A DNA stretch of 26,804 nucleotides from Pelagophyceae sp. CCMP2097 (GCA_026770575.1 MU657164.1:837508-864311); one strand, 5' to 3'. Positions 19,001-25,754 are shown, counted from the first letter of the stretch. The notes: a model not told the origin generated them from the sequence alone. Translations and numbers: made by a program.

Positions 19001-19594
19001 GCCGTGATGAAGATAAACGACTTCGCTCCGCAGCAGCTCGCGGACATGGCGCGTGCCTTTGCAGACGCCGCGGCCGCGGACGCGTCTGCAGGCGCGGCCT
19101 CTGTAGACGCGGCCCCAGCTGCAGACGCGGCCGATGCAGACACAAAAGCAGCTGCAGACGGCGGCGCAGACGCAGACACAAAAGCCACTGCAGGCGACGT
19201 CTCAGTGGCAACTCGCCGCGAATTGTTCGACGCTATAGCGACCGCCGCAATGGAAAAGCTCGAAACCTTCGAGTCCGCGACGCTCCTCAAGCTCGCCGGC
19301 GCCTTTATATCCGCCAAGATGCCCGCGACGCAACTCCTTTCCGCCGTCGTCGCGGCAGCACCGAAGGCAGTCGCGAAAGAAGCAGTCGAAAAATCCCGCG
19401 GCGAGAAATCTTCAAAGAAATCCCGCTTCCACCGGCCCGTGCCCGCGCAGCCGCGCGACGCGCGCGCGTCGCTGTTCGCGCGGCAGATGGCGGCGGCGCG
19501 GGATCCGGACAAGTACGAGATTTATAAGCGGCGCGAAAGCGACTTGGATCTGGACATGACCGAAATCTATAAGGATCTAGGCGACATCCGTTAA
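6615..19594 (+). CDS. RRM and heptatricopeptide-repeat (HPR) RNA-binding protein, three exons
   Basis: Proposed join: 6615-7034, 10922-12515, 18171-19594, giving 1145 residues. Residues 1-115 are a basic then Ala/Ser-rich leader (MQRLRWLRPRRRFADRAP), which could be an organelle presequence. Residues about 118-195 form a whole RRM, with RNP2 LFVRGL from exon 1 and RNP1 RGAAFVSV from exon 2. About 20 helical repeats of 37 residues follow, with consensus F-N-A-Q-x-L-A-x-x-x-W-A-F-A-K-A-G-V-x-A-P-x-L-F. One repeat is completed only by joining exons 2 and 3. HPR proteins, by family knowledge, are organellar RNA binders usually ending in a RAP domain. Here a C-terminal RAP is absent and an RRM sits at the front. 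The C-terminus is charged (YEIYKRRESDLDLDMTEIYK). The second junction is strong; the first donor is less certain. Confidence 0.8.
7225..7790. repeat. CTTGCAAGGCC-rich blocks with CATACAATTGTATGG palindrome
   Basis: Irregular repeats of GGGCCCT, CTTGCAAAGGCCTC and CTCGCACGGGCC. Block 7600-7760 (GCACGGGGCCTCTTGCATGG through CCTGGCTCCTCG to CGTATGGGCCCCATAC) resembles 10690-10850 and, inverted, 15285-15415 in intron 2. GGGATATGGGCTCA (about 7267) and CCAATATGGGCTCATGAG (about 7744) are further near-copies. Confidence 0.6.
7795..8560. repeat. 12-nt tandem array, GGTCCTCTACGG type
   Basis: About 60 degenerate units of GGTCCTCTACGG, GGCCCTAGACGG and similar. Several runs are perfect, such as 8187-8224. 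The period is a multiple of three and stop codons are rare, which creates long spurious open frames. Confidence 0.9.
8560..8935. repeat. 12-nt tandem array, GCCGTCTCCGAG type
   Basis: Units such as GCCGTCTCCGAG, ACCGTCTCTGGG and GCCGTATCCAGG. Same 12-nt spacing as the neighbouring arrays, different variant. Confidence 0.85.
9095..9325. repeat. 12-nt tandem array, second GGTCCTCTACGG block
   Basis: Units match the 7795-8560 array. It is separated from it by the CCGTCTCC array and a short diverged stretch. Confidence 0.85.
9330..10690. repeat. 12-nt tandem array, GGGACCGTCCAA type (about 1.35 kb)
   Basis: About 110 degenerate units of GGGACCGTCCAA, GGGACCGTCCGA, GGGACCGTCGCAGA and similar. 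It contains an open frame of more than 380 codons whose product is a monotonous Pro/Ser/Lys/Gly/Arg repeat. This is repeat-driven and I do not call it a gene. The same unit family returns in intron 2 at about 15870-16600 and 17260-17480. Confidence 0.9.
10690..10850. repeat. Block shared with intron 2
   Basis: CCATCCAGAGTCGACGCC, GGGCGGTCCGTTCCAAGA, CTCGCAAGGCTCCTCGCACG and GGGCCCGTGCACGTA occur here in order. They occur in inverted order and strand at about 15285-15415. This is direct evidence that the two introns share repeat ancestry. Confidence 0.75.
10922..12515 (+). CDS. Exon 2 of the RRM-HPR gene
   Basis: Starts in phase 0 after TTAG. The first 55 residues complete the RRM: LLKERDVRFAGPARAARG, then RNP1 RGAAFVSV, then helix 2 and SFDGNLLSVVLAEP. 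A linker follows, then two degenerate repeats (VTPVNLATAFHRIGAV..., QPRGLANVVWGIAKV...) and about nine clear HPR units, starting with LTAFTAQSLSGLVWAFAKK. The exon ends partway through another repeat at LANLAWAYAFA plus one base (G), the donor being CGCAG|GTGCG. Past 12516 the frame stays open for 72 codons but reads into repeat DNA with no HPR pattern. A reading that starts at GTG 11174 would wrongly omit the RRM half. Confidence 0.88.
12510..12517 (+). other. TCGCAGGT, left copy, carries the intron 2 donor
   Basis: TCGCAGGT here and at 18165-18172 are identical and flank the intron. The left copy supplies the donor GT and the right copy the acceptor AG. This is what an 8-bp target-site duplication at a proto-splice CAG|GT site would give. 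Confidence 0.7.
12554..12660 (-). repeat. R-element copy A (minus, truncated)
   Basis: Shares GGGTTTGCC, AACCCGCGGGTCGGGTTTGC, GTTTGCGCATTTTGGCCGAC and CTTTGAGTGGGTTTG with copies B-E. It lacks the far end (AAACCCGCGACCC...GGCACGAATT). Confidence 0.8.
12665..14050. repeat. 12-nt arrays, CCCTCGAGACGG and CGGTCCCTCGAG types
   Basis: Long run of GGCCCTCTCGAGACGG, CCCTCGAGACGG and similar units, most regular at 12890-13140, 13290-13420 and 13540-13680. Several 60-150-codon frames on both strands are products of the periodicity. Confidence 0.85.
14055..14192. repeat. GAGGCCTTGCAAGTGACC block
   Basis: Units AGGCCTTGCAAGTGACCG, AGGCCTTGCAAGTGGCTG and AGGCCTTACAGGGGCCCG. Equivalent in inverse orientation to parts of 16920-17240. 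Confidence 0.75.
14195..14383 (-). repeat. R-element copy B (minus)
   Basis: Full-length copy: AATTCGTGCCGCACCC at one end, then AAACCCGCGGATCGACGG, then AACCCGAACCCGTCGATGCG and CTATCTCCGGC at the other. The inverse of copies D and E. Confidence 0.85.
14384..15035. repeat. 12-nt arrays, CTCGAGACGGCC then GGACGGTCGCTC types
   Basis: From 14384 to about 14790 the unit is CTCGAGACGGCC or TTCGAAACGGCC. From about 14790 to 15035 it is GACGGTCCCTTG or GACGGTCGCTCG. This is the mirror order of 17260-17780. Confidence 0.85.
15003..15280. repeat. Inverted-repeat arm, partner about 16990-17270
   Basis: GGGCCTTCGGAGTCGCCGCG, CTTGAGAGGGGCCT, GGCAAGTGACCGTGCAGATG, GGGGCCCGTCCGGAA and CAAAGAGCCCTTGCAAGCGA all recur inverted at 16990-17270 with high identity and few indels. 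The arms are about 270 bp long, about 1.7 kb apart. Confidence 0.8.
15285..15415 (-). repeat. Block shared with intron 1 (inverted)
   Basis: Contains TACGTGCACGGGCCCGTAGG, GGAGCCTTGCGAGGG, TCTTGGAACGGACCGCCC and GACTCTGGATGGGA, the reverse complement of the block at 10690-10830. Confidence 0.75.
15430..15535. repeat. 13-nt tandem array TTCCTTTGGACAG
   Basis: Five near-perfect copies of TTCCTTTGGACAG, grading into the 12-nt TCCCTTGGACGA form. It sits at the centre of the mirrored layout of intron 2. Confidence 0.9.
15531..15695 (+). repeat. R-element copy C (plus)
   Basis: GGACGGGTTCGGGCTTGCC, CCGCGGGTCGGTTTGCCGGG, GTCTTTGAGTGGGTCTGGCC, then GGTTCGGCACAGATTGAAA. This is the first copy in plus orientation. 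Confidence 0.85.
15860..16620. repeat. 12-nt array, GGGACCGTCCAA type
   Basis: Same unit family as 9330-10690 in intron 1. Open frames of 160-430 codons through here on both strands are periodicity artefacts. Confidence 0.9.
16690..16880 (+). repeat. R-element copy D (plus)
   Basis: Full-length: AGATAGGGGCAGCGATGGG, AACCCGCGGGTCGGGTTTGC, CTTTGAGTGGGTTTTGC, then AAACCCGCGACCCGAGGG and GGCACGAATTGAAATCC. Confidence 0.85.
16900..17260. repeat. GCAAGGCCTCTTT blocks and inverted-repeat arm
   Basis: Units GGGCCCCTGCAAGGCCTCTT and GCGGCCACTTGCAAGGCC. The right part is the inverted partner of 15003-15280. Confidence 0.8.
17262..17782. repeat. 12-nt arrays, GGACCGTCCAAG then GGGCCGTCTCGA types
   Basis: Up to about 17480 the units are GGGACCGTCCAA-like. 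From there to 17782 they are GGGGCCGTCTCGAG or CGTTTCGAATGG-like. This is the mirror image of 14384-15035. Confidence 0.85.
17783..17965 (+). repeat. R-element copy E (plus)
   Basis: GGAGATAGGCGCATCGACGG, AACCCGCGCGTCGAGTTTGC, then AAACCCGCGACCCTTTGGG and GGCACGAATTGAG. It is the nearest inverse match to copy B (both have ACCCTTTGGGT or its complement). Confidence 0.85.
18005..18028 (-). repeat. 24-nt inverted repeat arm (partner 6028-6051)
   Basis: Perfect reverse complement of 6028-6051 over 24 nt (core TAGATTGAGATTCTACGG). It lies in the last 170 nt of intron 2, while its partner lies upstream of exon 1. Confidence 0.85.
18165..18172 (+). other. TCGCAGGT, right copy, carries the intron 2 acceptor
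   Basis: Second copy of the 8-nt direct repeat at 12510-12517. It provides the acceptor AG. Confidence 0.7.
18171..19594 (+). CDS. Exon 3 of the RRM-HPR gene
   Basis: Encodes about 474 residues to TAA at 19592. It opens by completing a repeat (G-MKAPGLFDSVAKQALAM) and continues with about nine more: clear ones such as FTAENLANSAWAFRKAGVG and FNALDLVETAWAFSSTAGG, and degenerate ones (FDASSLASLTSSMATAN..., LDAASIASMAKACSAMD...). One late repeat is split by an Ala/Asp-rich insert of about 50 residues (19060-19205, ADADTKAAADGGADADTK). The tail is basic then acidic, without a RAP domain. Taken alone it could be called a separate gene starting at ATG 18173, but that ATG falls inside a repeat whose first half is exon 2. 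Confidence 0.9.
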
Positions 19595-19623
19595 GGCGGC
19601 CAACATAAAAGAACCACCGTTCT

Positions 19624-19923
19624 ATGGCGACCCTAGCACCAGACGTTACCGGGAGGGTACGTGCACTTTCTGGGAAGAGGTCTACACAGACGGGTTACTT
19701 GAAATTTTTATATCCTACTAGGAATCCCAGAAGAGAAACATGCAACGTATGCCCATTTGCTTGCGTTCCGGAGTATGGTAGAAAGCCTGCTTGGAACACT
19801 GTAAACTCGCAGAAATTAAATAGGAATATGAGGTGGATTGGAGCTCAGAAGTACCTGGTGTTCGCTGGTTTCTGTGATGACCCAATACGGTACTGTACAT
19901 TTTCCACCGAAGAGCGTAGCTGA
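19624..19923 (+). CDS. Uncharacterised ORF, 99 aa, doubtful
   Basis: ATG 19624 to TGA, lower GC than the genes to the left. Cys/Arg/Tyr-containing with no motif I recognise (TCNVCPFACVPEYG). It overlaps the next ORF by about 47 nt in another frame, so the two could be one gene with a frameshift or splice site. No support beyond an open frame. Confidence 0.25.
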   Translation: MATLAPDVTGRVRALSGKRSTQTGYLKFLYPTRNPRRETCNVCPFACVPEYGRKPAWNTVNSQKLNRNMRWIGAQKYLVFAGFCDDPIRYCTFSTEERS

Positions 19924-20353
19924 GAGTGCTCTAAGGCTGTCTAGTGATGCTGAGAAGCTAAATCTTCTGGCATGGTTAGTAAGCAAGCTATTAGCTAATA
20001 GCATCATAGGACTGCTAGGGGAGTATCACAACCCAGGGTACTCTCCTCTTTGTGCCGCAGCCTGTATAATGTGCCCAAGCCCCGTTGTGCATAGTGGCAA
20101 GGGAGCATGTGTGTACGGGAACACAAATAGCGTAATGGCAAGACTGCCAGAGGGGAGTCCTGAGGACCACAAACATCGGATGGAAGCATACCAGGTCATA
20201 TGGACCAAGATACAATCCTACCTGCCTTTGGGTACTGGCAATATGCCGCTCTTGGCTCCGCCCGTAGAAACTCAGTATATGGCAGAGTGGAAGAAGCCAG
20301 ATGCTGCTAGTAGACCAGGGGCGCCCGAATACCCAGGAGAGATCATGACTTAG
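19877..20353 (+). CDS. Uncharacterised ORF, 158 aa
   Basis: From ATG 19877 (MTQYGTVHFPPKSVAE) to TAG. The composition is protein-like (SSDAEKLNLLAWLVSKLLAN, then HRMEAYQVIWTKIQSYLPLG) with no repeats or low complexity. It stands in an AT-rich island between GC-rich genes. A competing minus-strand frame runs 20731-20015. I do not recognise a family. It may be a real gene, an exon or a decayed insertion. Confidence 0.35.
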   Translation: MTQYGTVHFPPKSVAESALRLSSDAEKLNLLAWLVSKLLANSIIGLLGEYHNPGYSPLCAAACIMCPSPVVHSGKGACVYGNTNSVMARLPEGSPEDHKHRMEAYQVIWTKIQSYLPLGTGNMPLLAPPVETQYMAEWKKPDAASRPGAPEYPGEIMT

Positions 20354-20469
20354 TTTGTAGTCCAAAGGTTTATGCTTGGATGGAACCTGCTGGTACGCCC
20401 CAGAGAAGGGATTGCCCTCCGTTGATAGCCGCCTTGCAAGTTGGCATGTGCAATGTTGTGCTTGGTGGT

Positions 20470-21043
20470 ACAAGCTGGTTCGGGCATGAAACTGCTGAAT
20501 TTCTCGCGGAAATTTGAGAAGGTCTTTGGAGGTATAGTTGATGGGGTCGTATGCGGGGCGCCGAGACGCCTCCAGCGCCGGAGGGTGAACTTTGGCACGT
20601 CTTATATGGGCCGAGAAAATTGATTTGGCGACATTGGCGACGACCGTTAACACCCAAGGGCACCTCCGATTTTTGTTCACCCGCCGCCGATGGGCGCGTA
20701 AGGCCGTTTGTAAGACGGCTACGTCGAGCAACCTCTGGAATACCTTGCCTAAATTCCGCGGGAAGGTTCTTAAAAAGCTCCAGTTGACCCGTATTTTTTT
20801 TTTTTAAAAAAAAAACGGACGTTTCTTCTCTCTATTTGAGGAAAATATGGTGTGTGTTTATAGCTACGTATGTGTAAAATCGGCTGTAACTTTTGCAAGA
20901 GATGGTCAATCGTGAAAGTAGATGTCTTGCGGACTTTTCCTTGGGGTGCTTGCGCGGGCACCGGAAGCTCCAGTCGAAGGTCGCAATATTTTTGTCAAAA
21001 AACGGCGCAATGCAATATCAGTTTTATGCCCGAACCAGCTTGT
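20470..21043. repeat. 24-nt inverted repeat pair (20470-20493 / 21020-21043)
   Basis: ACAAGCTGGTTCGGGCATGA at the left recurs as its complement at the right with one mismatch over 24 nt. The arms enclose about 526 bp holding fragments of open frames and the A/T hairpin at 20793-20815. It could bound a small element; no target duplication was seen. Confidence 0.55.
20793..20815. other. Oligo-T / oligo-A self-complementary run
   Basis: A run of 12 T is followed at once by 10 A, flanked by CGTA and ACG. It can form an A/T stem or act as a nucleosome-excluding tract. Possibly a remnant of poly-A insertion. Confidence 0.6.
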
Positions 21044-21194
21044 AGTCGCTCAAAGCTGGCGGATGCTATAGAACATCAGCTTGGTCGTGCTGCAATAACC
21101 ATGACCGCTTAGATGAGTTCGAGGAGCGTTTAAGGGTAAGGGGCCTCCTTTCTAGTGGTTGTGGCAAATATACACAACGGTATCATGAACCTAT

Positions 21195-21330
21195 GATGGG
21201 TTTTACGGAACTACGCCAAAGTAGCCGCGGGATATGTACATACCCCAAATTACTATTTCACTCGATACTGTGCCGCGGTCGAGGTATTTATAGGAGGGTA
21301 TGATAAGCATGGATTCACTTTGCAGAACTA
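21195..21330 (+). pseudogene. Coding-like relic, unrecognised
   Basis: The frame ending at TGA near 21341 reads VAAGYVHTPNYYFTRYC then FIGGYDKHGFTLQNYVK, about 43 residues of convincing protein composition. It is preceded by a stop (TGA near 21194) and followed by other short frames (EAEVMDLLAQTKSAERSLS at about 21365-21568). I read this as debris of a longer gene, perhaps from an insertion. Family unknown. Confidence 0.35.
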
Positions 21331-21568
21331 TGTCAAATGACGTTAGGTTCGTTCCTACGAAGCGGAGGTCATGGACTTGTTAGCACAGACCAAGAGCGCA
21401 GAGCGCAGCTTAAGTACGCTGGATGATATCACTGCAGAGAATAATTCGGGTCGCCTACCAGCTTTGGGGCAGTCGCCATACATCCTAATGCGATTGCCCC
21501 CCCCCCATGCGCACTTGTACTACTATGTTGTCAGACCTCAGTGCAAGCTCCTCCGCGCAATAGGGTAG

Positions 21569-21832
21569 TCCCCTAGATAGCATGATATGCTGTTCCATCT
21601 CCCCTAGAGAGGAGGATCCTCCTCTAGTCTGATCAGAATAAGCAGATTTCCATTCATGGCCGATCTTGTGAACTGGTACTTTTCAAAACTCAGATGACCC
21701 GATAGCTTCAAAACTCCATAATGACACCCAACCTTACTGCCGTTCTTCCTATGCAACACATGATTACATCACTTTCAGGCTAAAATGAAACATGTCAAGT
21801 TACATCCCGAGTAAATATTGGCCAAGTATCAA
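21569..21832. other. AT-rich intergenic stretch
   Basis: No supported frame. It contains a short CTCCTCTAGTCTGATCAG/CCCTAGAGAGGAGGATCC imperfect inverted motif near 21600-21640. Confidence 0.3.
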
Positions 21833-22126
21833 TTAGTGCATTGTATCGCAGCGCCCGCGCGCTCCCCCGAAGTCGGGATTGGTGCATTCGACGCGCCGCG
21901 TCGCGGGCAACACTTTGTACCAAAGGTTTACCAACGCTGCGCGTGTGCGCCGCCCGCGGAGTGTGCGAAACCGCACAGGGGAAAGAGGAAAAAAGTACCC
22001 GATACTTGACTTGAAAGTTTCCACTTTCACCGAGCTTTTTCGCGCACCCCGGGCGGGGCACGTGCGCGATGGCGGTAAACTTTTCAACAGCCTGGCAAAG
22101 GCCTTCGAGATGTCGCCGAAATCCAT
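21833..22126 (-). CDS. Uncharacterised ORF, 97 aa, doubtful
   Basis: Minus frame starting MDFGDISKAFARLLKSLPPS and ending RGRCDTMH. Basic, no motif recognised. Overlapping frames of similar length exist on both strands, so the coding choice is weak. Confidence 0.2.
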   Translation of the reverse strand: MDFGDISKAFARLLKSLPPSRTCPARGARKSSVKVETFKSSIGYFFPLSPVRFRTLRGRRTRAALVNLWYKVLPATRRVECTNPDFGGARGRCDTMH

Positions 22127-22229
22127 ATCTCGAAACTCGCCTCGTATTTGAGCTCACCAGCCCGATGGGGTGACTTGGGCGGGGCTTCCCTTCGCGCCAA
22201 GACCCGCTGCGACGCAATTAAGTGCTTTT

Positions 22230-22900
22230 AAAATTTTGAGCTCCACTGTACACATTAATTATAAGACTTATTGTGAGAGTAATTACGATATAATTACAGT
22301 AATTACAGGCCGCCCTTAAATTTGAAACGATATTATTTGATTACCAGATAACTTAGTGGTTAAGCAAATTTATGAGGCATTGCGGACAGAAGCTTGTAAT
22401 AAATTTCCGTGCGCTGATTACATGAGTACGAATTCCGAATAGCGCTTACTATTTCCTTGTCTATTTCTCTTGTGTGACAGTGTCGGTCCTTCATCTGCCA
22501 CCACCAGAGCTCGCGCTTTTTAATATTTGTTAAAATGACTATTATGATTGCCTATCTGCCGACTCAGTGCCCATCTCGGCTTTGCGAAGGTGGTTATCAA
22601 CCAACTAGCTGCCACGTACCTCCTTCGGCTTCGGAAGCTTTCTCATCGTGGCATCTTCGTTGTGGGAAGGTTGTGAAAACAAGTTGCACCTCAATTATTT
22701 TTAAGCACTTGGTAAGGATCGTATCAAGACTGGGCGTCTCGCACGTGCGAACTCGTACTGCCCAACTCTGTGCTGGGGCCTAAACCTTTGTGGGAGTGTA
22801 TATCATGTGTGAGGTGATTGTGCTACCTCTAAGTATTGTAGCATAAAATTTATTTTTCTTAACTCATGGGGGGTGCGAATATTTGGATTAAAAGGGTTAT
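22230..22900. other. AT-rich intergenic stretch
   Basis: About 670 bp, the most AT-rich part of the window apart from the microsatellite. Short near-repeats of AATTACAGTAATTACAG lie at 22280-22310. No supported gene; an 82-codon frame at 22535-22783 has no features. Confidence 0.4.
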
Positions 22901-23209
22901 AATAGACAGCTTCACTTTTTTCTAAGCTACTTTCAAGCTGACCTCGCACTTTGCATAACGTCGCCTAAAACGCTTTAACGAGCAAGAACCAAGCCGACTG
23001 TGCTATGCGCATCTCCTGCTGACGCCGATGCGCCCAGCGCGCTCAGATCCTTCAGACTCGATGATGGAATTAGACAAGTTCACTTTTTTCAAGCTACTTT
23101 TCAAGCTACTTTTTCAACATATCTTTTGTCGCTTCAACGTGAGCGCGAAGCGGCGTTAAGGGCGCCTTCCTTCGGCCACCCAGGTGACATGGCGCGCGGG
23201 ACGGGGCAC

Positions 23210-23370
23210 GTCGGCCCCGCGACCGGCCCGCGCCTCGACGAAGAAGCGGGCACCATCGTCGCCGCCCCGCCCGCCAGAGGCCGCGCCCCGCCCCCTCCGC
23301 GTGGCGCGCCCGCGCGGCGCGCCCGCGCGGCGCGCCCGCGCCGCGCCCGCGCCGCGCGCCCGCGCCGGGT
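23210..23370. repeat. GCGCGCCCGCGC low-complexity block
   Basis: Simple GC-rich sequence inside the MITE-like element, richest at 23298-23368. It produces Ala/Arg-rich frames on both strands that I do not call genes. Confidence 0.7.
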
Positions 23371-23459
23371 TAACGCTCATCTAACGTTCGCTCAACGCTC
23401 ATCCAACGAACTCTTTCCGCGCTTTAAAAGCATTTCCGCGCTTTAAAAGCAGCTTGAAA

Positions 23460-23518
23460 GCTGCTTGAAAGTAGCTGACTTTCAAGCTCATCTTGAAAGT
23501 TAGCTACTTTCAAGCAGC
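23460..23518. other. 27-bp hairpin with 5-nt loop
   Basis: The arms 23460-23486 and 23492-23518 pair with one mismatch around CTCAT. The arm sequence contains GCTTGAAAGTAGCT, related to the termini of the enclosing element, so the hairpin is probably built from terminus copies. Confidence 0.85.
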
Positions 23519-23582
23519 TTAACACGCAAATGTAGACTTTGAAAGCAACTTGAAAGTAGCTTGAAAAAAGTGAAGCTGTCTA

Positions 23583-24235
23583 ATGAGGTTCTAACGGGGG
23601 TTTACGTGTCAATAAAATCCACAAGGCACCTATGACCTCCTAGAAACTCTCAGCACTACCCCTTCAACCCTGCAGCAGCTTCAATTCATAAATCCCCACA
23701 AACTCTGAGGCGATCAGTTTCGATAAAACTGTTCAGCGATACCTCTATAGACGAGCACTTTTTTGAATCTGAAGGGCAGTGCGAGTGCGAGTCGCCCGGG
23801 GGGGGCGGTGCGGCGGTTTCTAAAACATTGTGGGCCGTCGGACGCACGTACTGCACCTCCGCGGGCTAGATTATAGTCGCATTGGGGTTTTGTTCGGGTT
23901 GAATTTATTTTGGGGCTGGGCTTTGAAGGGTTTATACGGTAAAAAATGGTTGAATACTATTTGGGGTGTATATACTCCGCTACAATATTTACAAGGCGCC
24001 TCGCACTAGATGCTTTGCGAAAATGAGGACCAAAATGTATTCCTTTTCGTCATTGAATACGAATGACAAGGTCAATTATATCATGGCTGATAACAATTTA
24101 TCGAATGTCGACGCTTTTAATTTTATCGTTTCTTCTTTACAATTTATCAGATACGTGCCAAGTTGGTTGAACCGACTCCGCCAGGGAAAAGATCTTCGGG
24201 GCTGGACGCCGGTCCGCAGGGACGGGTTGCTGCGA
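23583..24235. other. AT-rich stretch with no supported gene
   Basis: A 95-codon frame at 23966-24253 (MYILRYNIYK...) runs into the microsatellite and lacks any recognisable feature. Nothing else was seen. Confidence 0.4.
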
Positions 24236-24436
24236 CATTATTATTATTATTAGTTATATTATTATCATTATTTTAATTTTAATTTTAATTATGATTATGA
24301 TTATGATTATGATTATGATTATGATTATGATTATAATGATTATGATTATGATTATGATTACGATTATGATTATGATTATGATTATAATGATTATCATTAT
24401 GATTATGATTATGATTATGATTATGATTATGATTAT
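24236..24436. repeat. ATT and ATTATG microsatellite
   Basis: An ATT-rich run to about 24275, three TTTTAA-like units, then about 25 copies of the hexamer ATTATG (24288-24436) with a few variants. Confidence 0.97.
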
Positions 24437-24487
24437 CGCCATCATCATCAATTTCATCAATTTCATTTTTATTGTAGTACAAACGGT

Positions 24488-24521
24488 GGGAATGCCGGCC
24501 CGGCGGGAATGCCGGCCCGGC
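24488..24521. repeat. GGGAATGCCGGCCCGGC tandem duplicate
   Basis: Two exact 17-bp copies side by side, adjoining the palindrome that follows. Confidence 0.85.
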
Positions 24522-25087
24522 ACGGCTGTTTCACGGGCGGATTTGGGATTTGGCGATTCTTCGAAAAAGACCCTAACTGCCAGCCTGCTGCACGCGCCCC
24601 ACCCATGGCGAAGTGGCGGTGGTTCGTGCGTTCGTTCGGGTCCACTGGCATCGCGTTGCGGTGGTAGTAAAGATTTCCAAGGGGCGCGTCTCCTTGGTGA
24701 GATACGGCTACAAATGTGACCCTAGAGCACCGTAACTCGTCGGCGCGGGCTCAAAGTGGTGCATACCCCCCCCTAGGATTGAAGCCCGTCGCATTGCAAG
24801 GCGATCTGGGGGGGTGGTATGCAGCACTTTGAGCCCGCGCCGACGAGATACGGTGCTCGAGGGTCACATTTGTAGCCGAATCTCACCAAGGAGACGCACC
24901 CCTTGAAAATCTTAACAACCACCGCAAAGCGATGCCAGTGGACCCGAACGAACGCACGAACCACCGCCACTTCGCCATGGGTGGGGCGCGTGCTATAGCC
25001 GGGGGTTGAGGACTTTTTGCGAAAATCGCTCTCAATTTAGACTCAAATGAAATCCGGTTTTAAGAGGACTTGAAACAGCCGTGCCGG
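24517..25087. repeat. 571-bp imperfect palindrome
   Basis: The inner arms 24590-24775 and 24806-24993 are inverted copies at roughly 93-95 percent identity by eye, around a 30-nt spacer. The outer ends 24517-24533 and 25071-25087 are a perfect 17-nt inverted pair (CCGGCACGGCTGTTTCA). The sequences between inner and outer arms (56 and 77 nt) do not match. The transcript would fold into a very long hairpin. No coding function is supported, although both arms are partly open. Confidence 0.9.
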
Positions 25088-25500
25088 TCGGGAAAGATGA
25101 CAACGGCCTCGCACGGGATCCCGCGCATCGACGGCGGTGAGGCTCGACCCGTCGTTGTGACGCCGCCGGCCGCAAAGGGAAGGCCTCGTCGTCGCAGGAA
25201 GCATGGATGGACCATCGCTGTGCTGCGCTGCGGCAGAGTGCTGTGCGTGAACGTTCCGACGGGTCATTGGACAGTGCTTCCGTGGCCTGTGCGGACGCGG
25301 CGGCCAACGACGCATGCGTGTGCATCGAGCCGTCGTGAGCCACAGGATCGTCCGTGGTGAGCCGGAAGGGCCGAAAAAGTCGGATGCGCGGTCCGTGCTT
25401 CCGAGTGGCCCCGGCGTCGAGTTTTCCCTCACAGGCGCTCTAGCCGTGCATCAGCCCTCCCGTCGAGGCCGTCGCGGCCAGCCATCGTGCACAGCATGCT
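25088..25500. other. GC-rich stretch with competing open frames, no gene called
   Basis: Plus 25070-25360 (96 codons) and minus 25432-25043 (129 codons) overlap. Neither has a recognised domain or a convincing composition, so I leave both uncalled. Confidence 0.35.
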
Positions 25501-25754
25501 CGTCCATGAATTTGTAGAGCAGAACCCGCGGATTGTCGGGTTGGCCGCGGGTCGGGGCCAGACTCGCGGGTCGGCGTGTTGGCGGAAACGCGCAAAAGGG
25601 TTAAGCGTACCCGCCGTTGCTCCTGCGAGGCGCTCGGGGACTCACGGTCATCGGCGACTCGATTCGCTCGGGGCCCGCCTCAGCACGCCGGCTGCGAGGG
25701 GGCTGTCAGGGAGTCTGTCCGCTGGGACCCGAGGCGTGCGGGGATCGTTTGACT

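Larger units (their letters stand above)
22905..23580. mobile_element. TA-flanked MITE-like element, about 676 bp
   Basis: The terminal inverted repeats are 36 nt, GACAGCTTCACTTTTTTC at the left and its complement at the right, with one indel and one mismatch. The element is bordered by TA on both sides (22903-22904, 23581-23582), as for Tc1/mariner-type insertion. A third, internal copy of the terminus (TTAGACAAGTTCACTTTTTT) begins near 23067, suggesting nested or reworked ends. The interior has a GC-rich GCGCCCGCGC block and a strong hairpin. There is no transposase, so it is non-autonomous. Confidence 0.7.

Noticed and set aside
20015..20731. 238-codon minus-strand frame
   Set aside because: It opposes the plus 19877-20353 frame, is rich in Cys, His and Arg without a pattern, and crosses an inverted-repeat arm. 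Neither strand is proven, but this one looks weaker.
23000..23446. 148-codon Ala/Arg/Pro-rich frame
   Set aside because: It lies within the MITE-like element across a GCGCCC low-complexity block, open on both strands.
24291..24523. Met-Ile and His-Asn repeat proteins around 24.3 kb
   Set aside because: They are translations of the ATTATG microsatellite.
24773..24970. 65-codon minus-strand frame in the palindrome arm
   Set aside because: Its counterpart frame in the other arm is broken by stops and no domain is seen; the palindrome explains the conservation.
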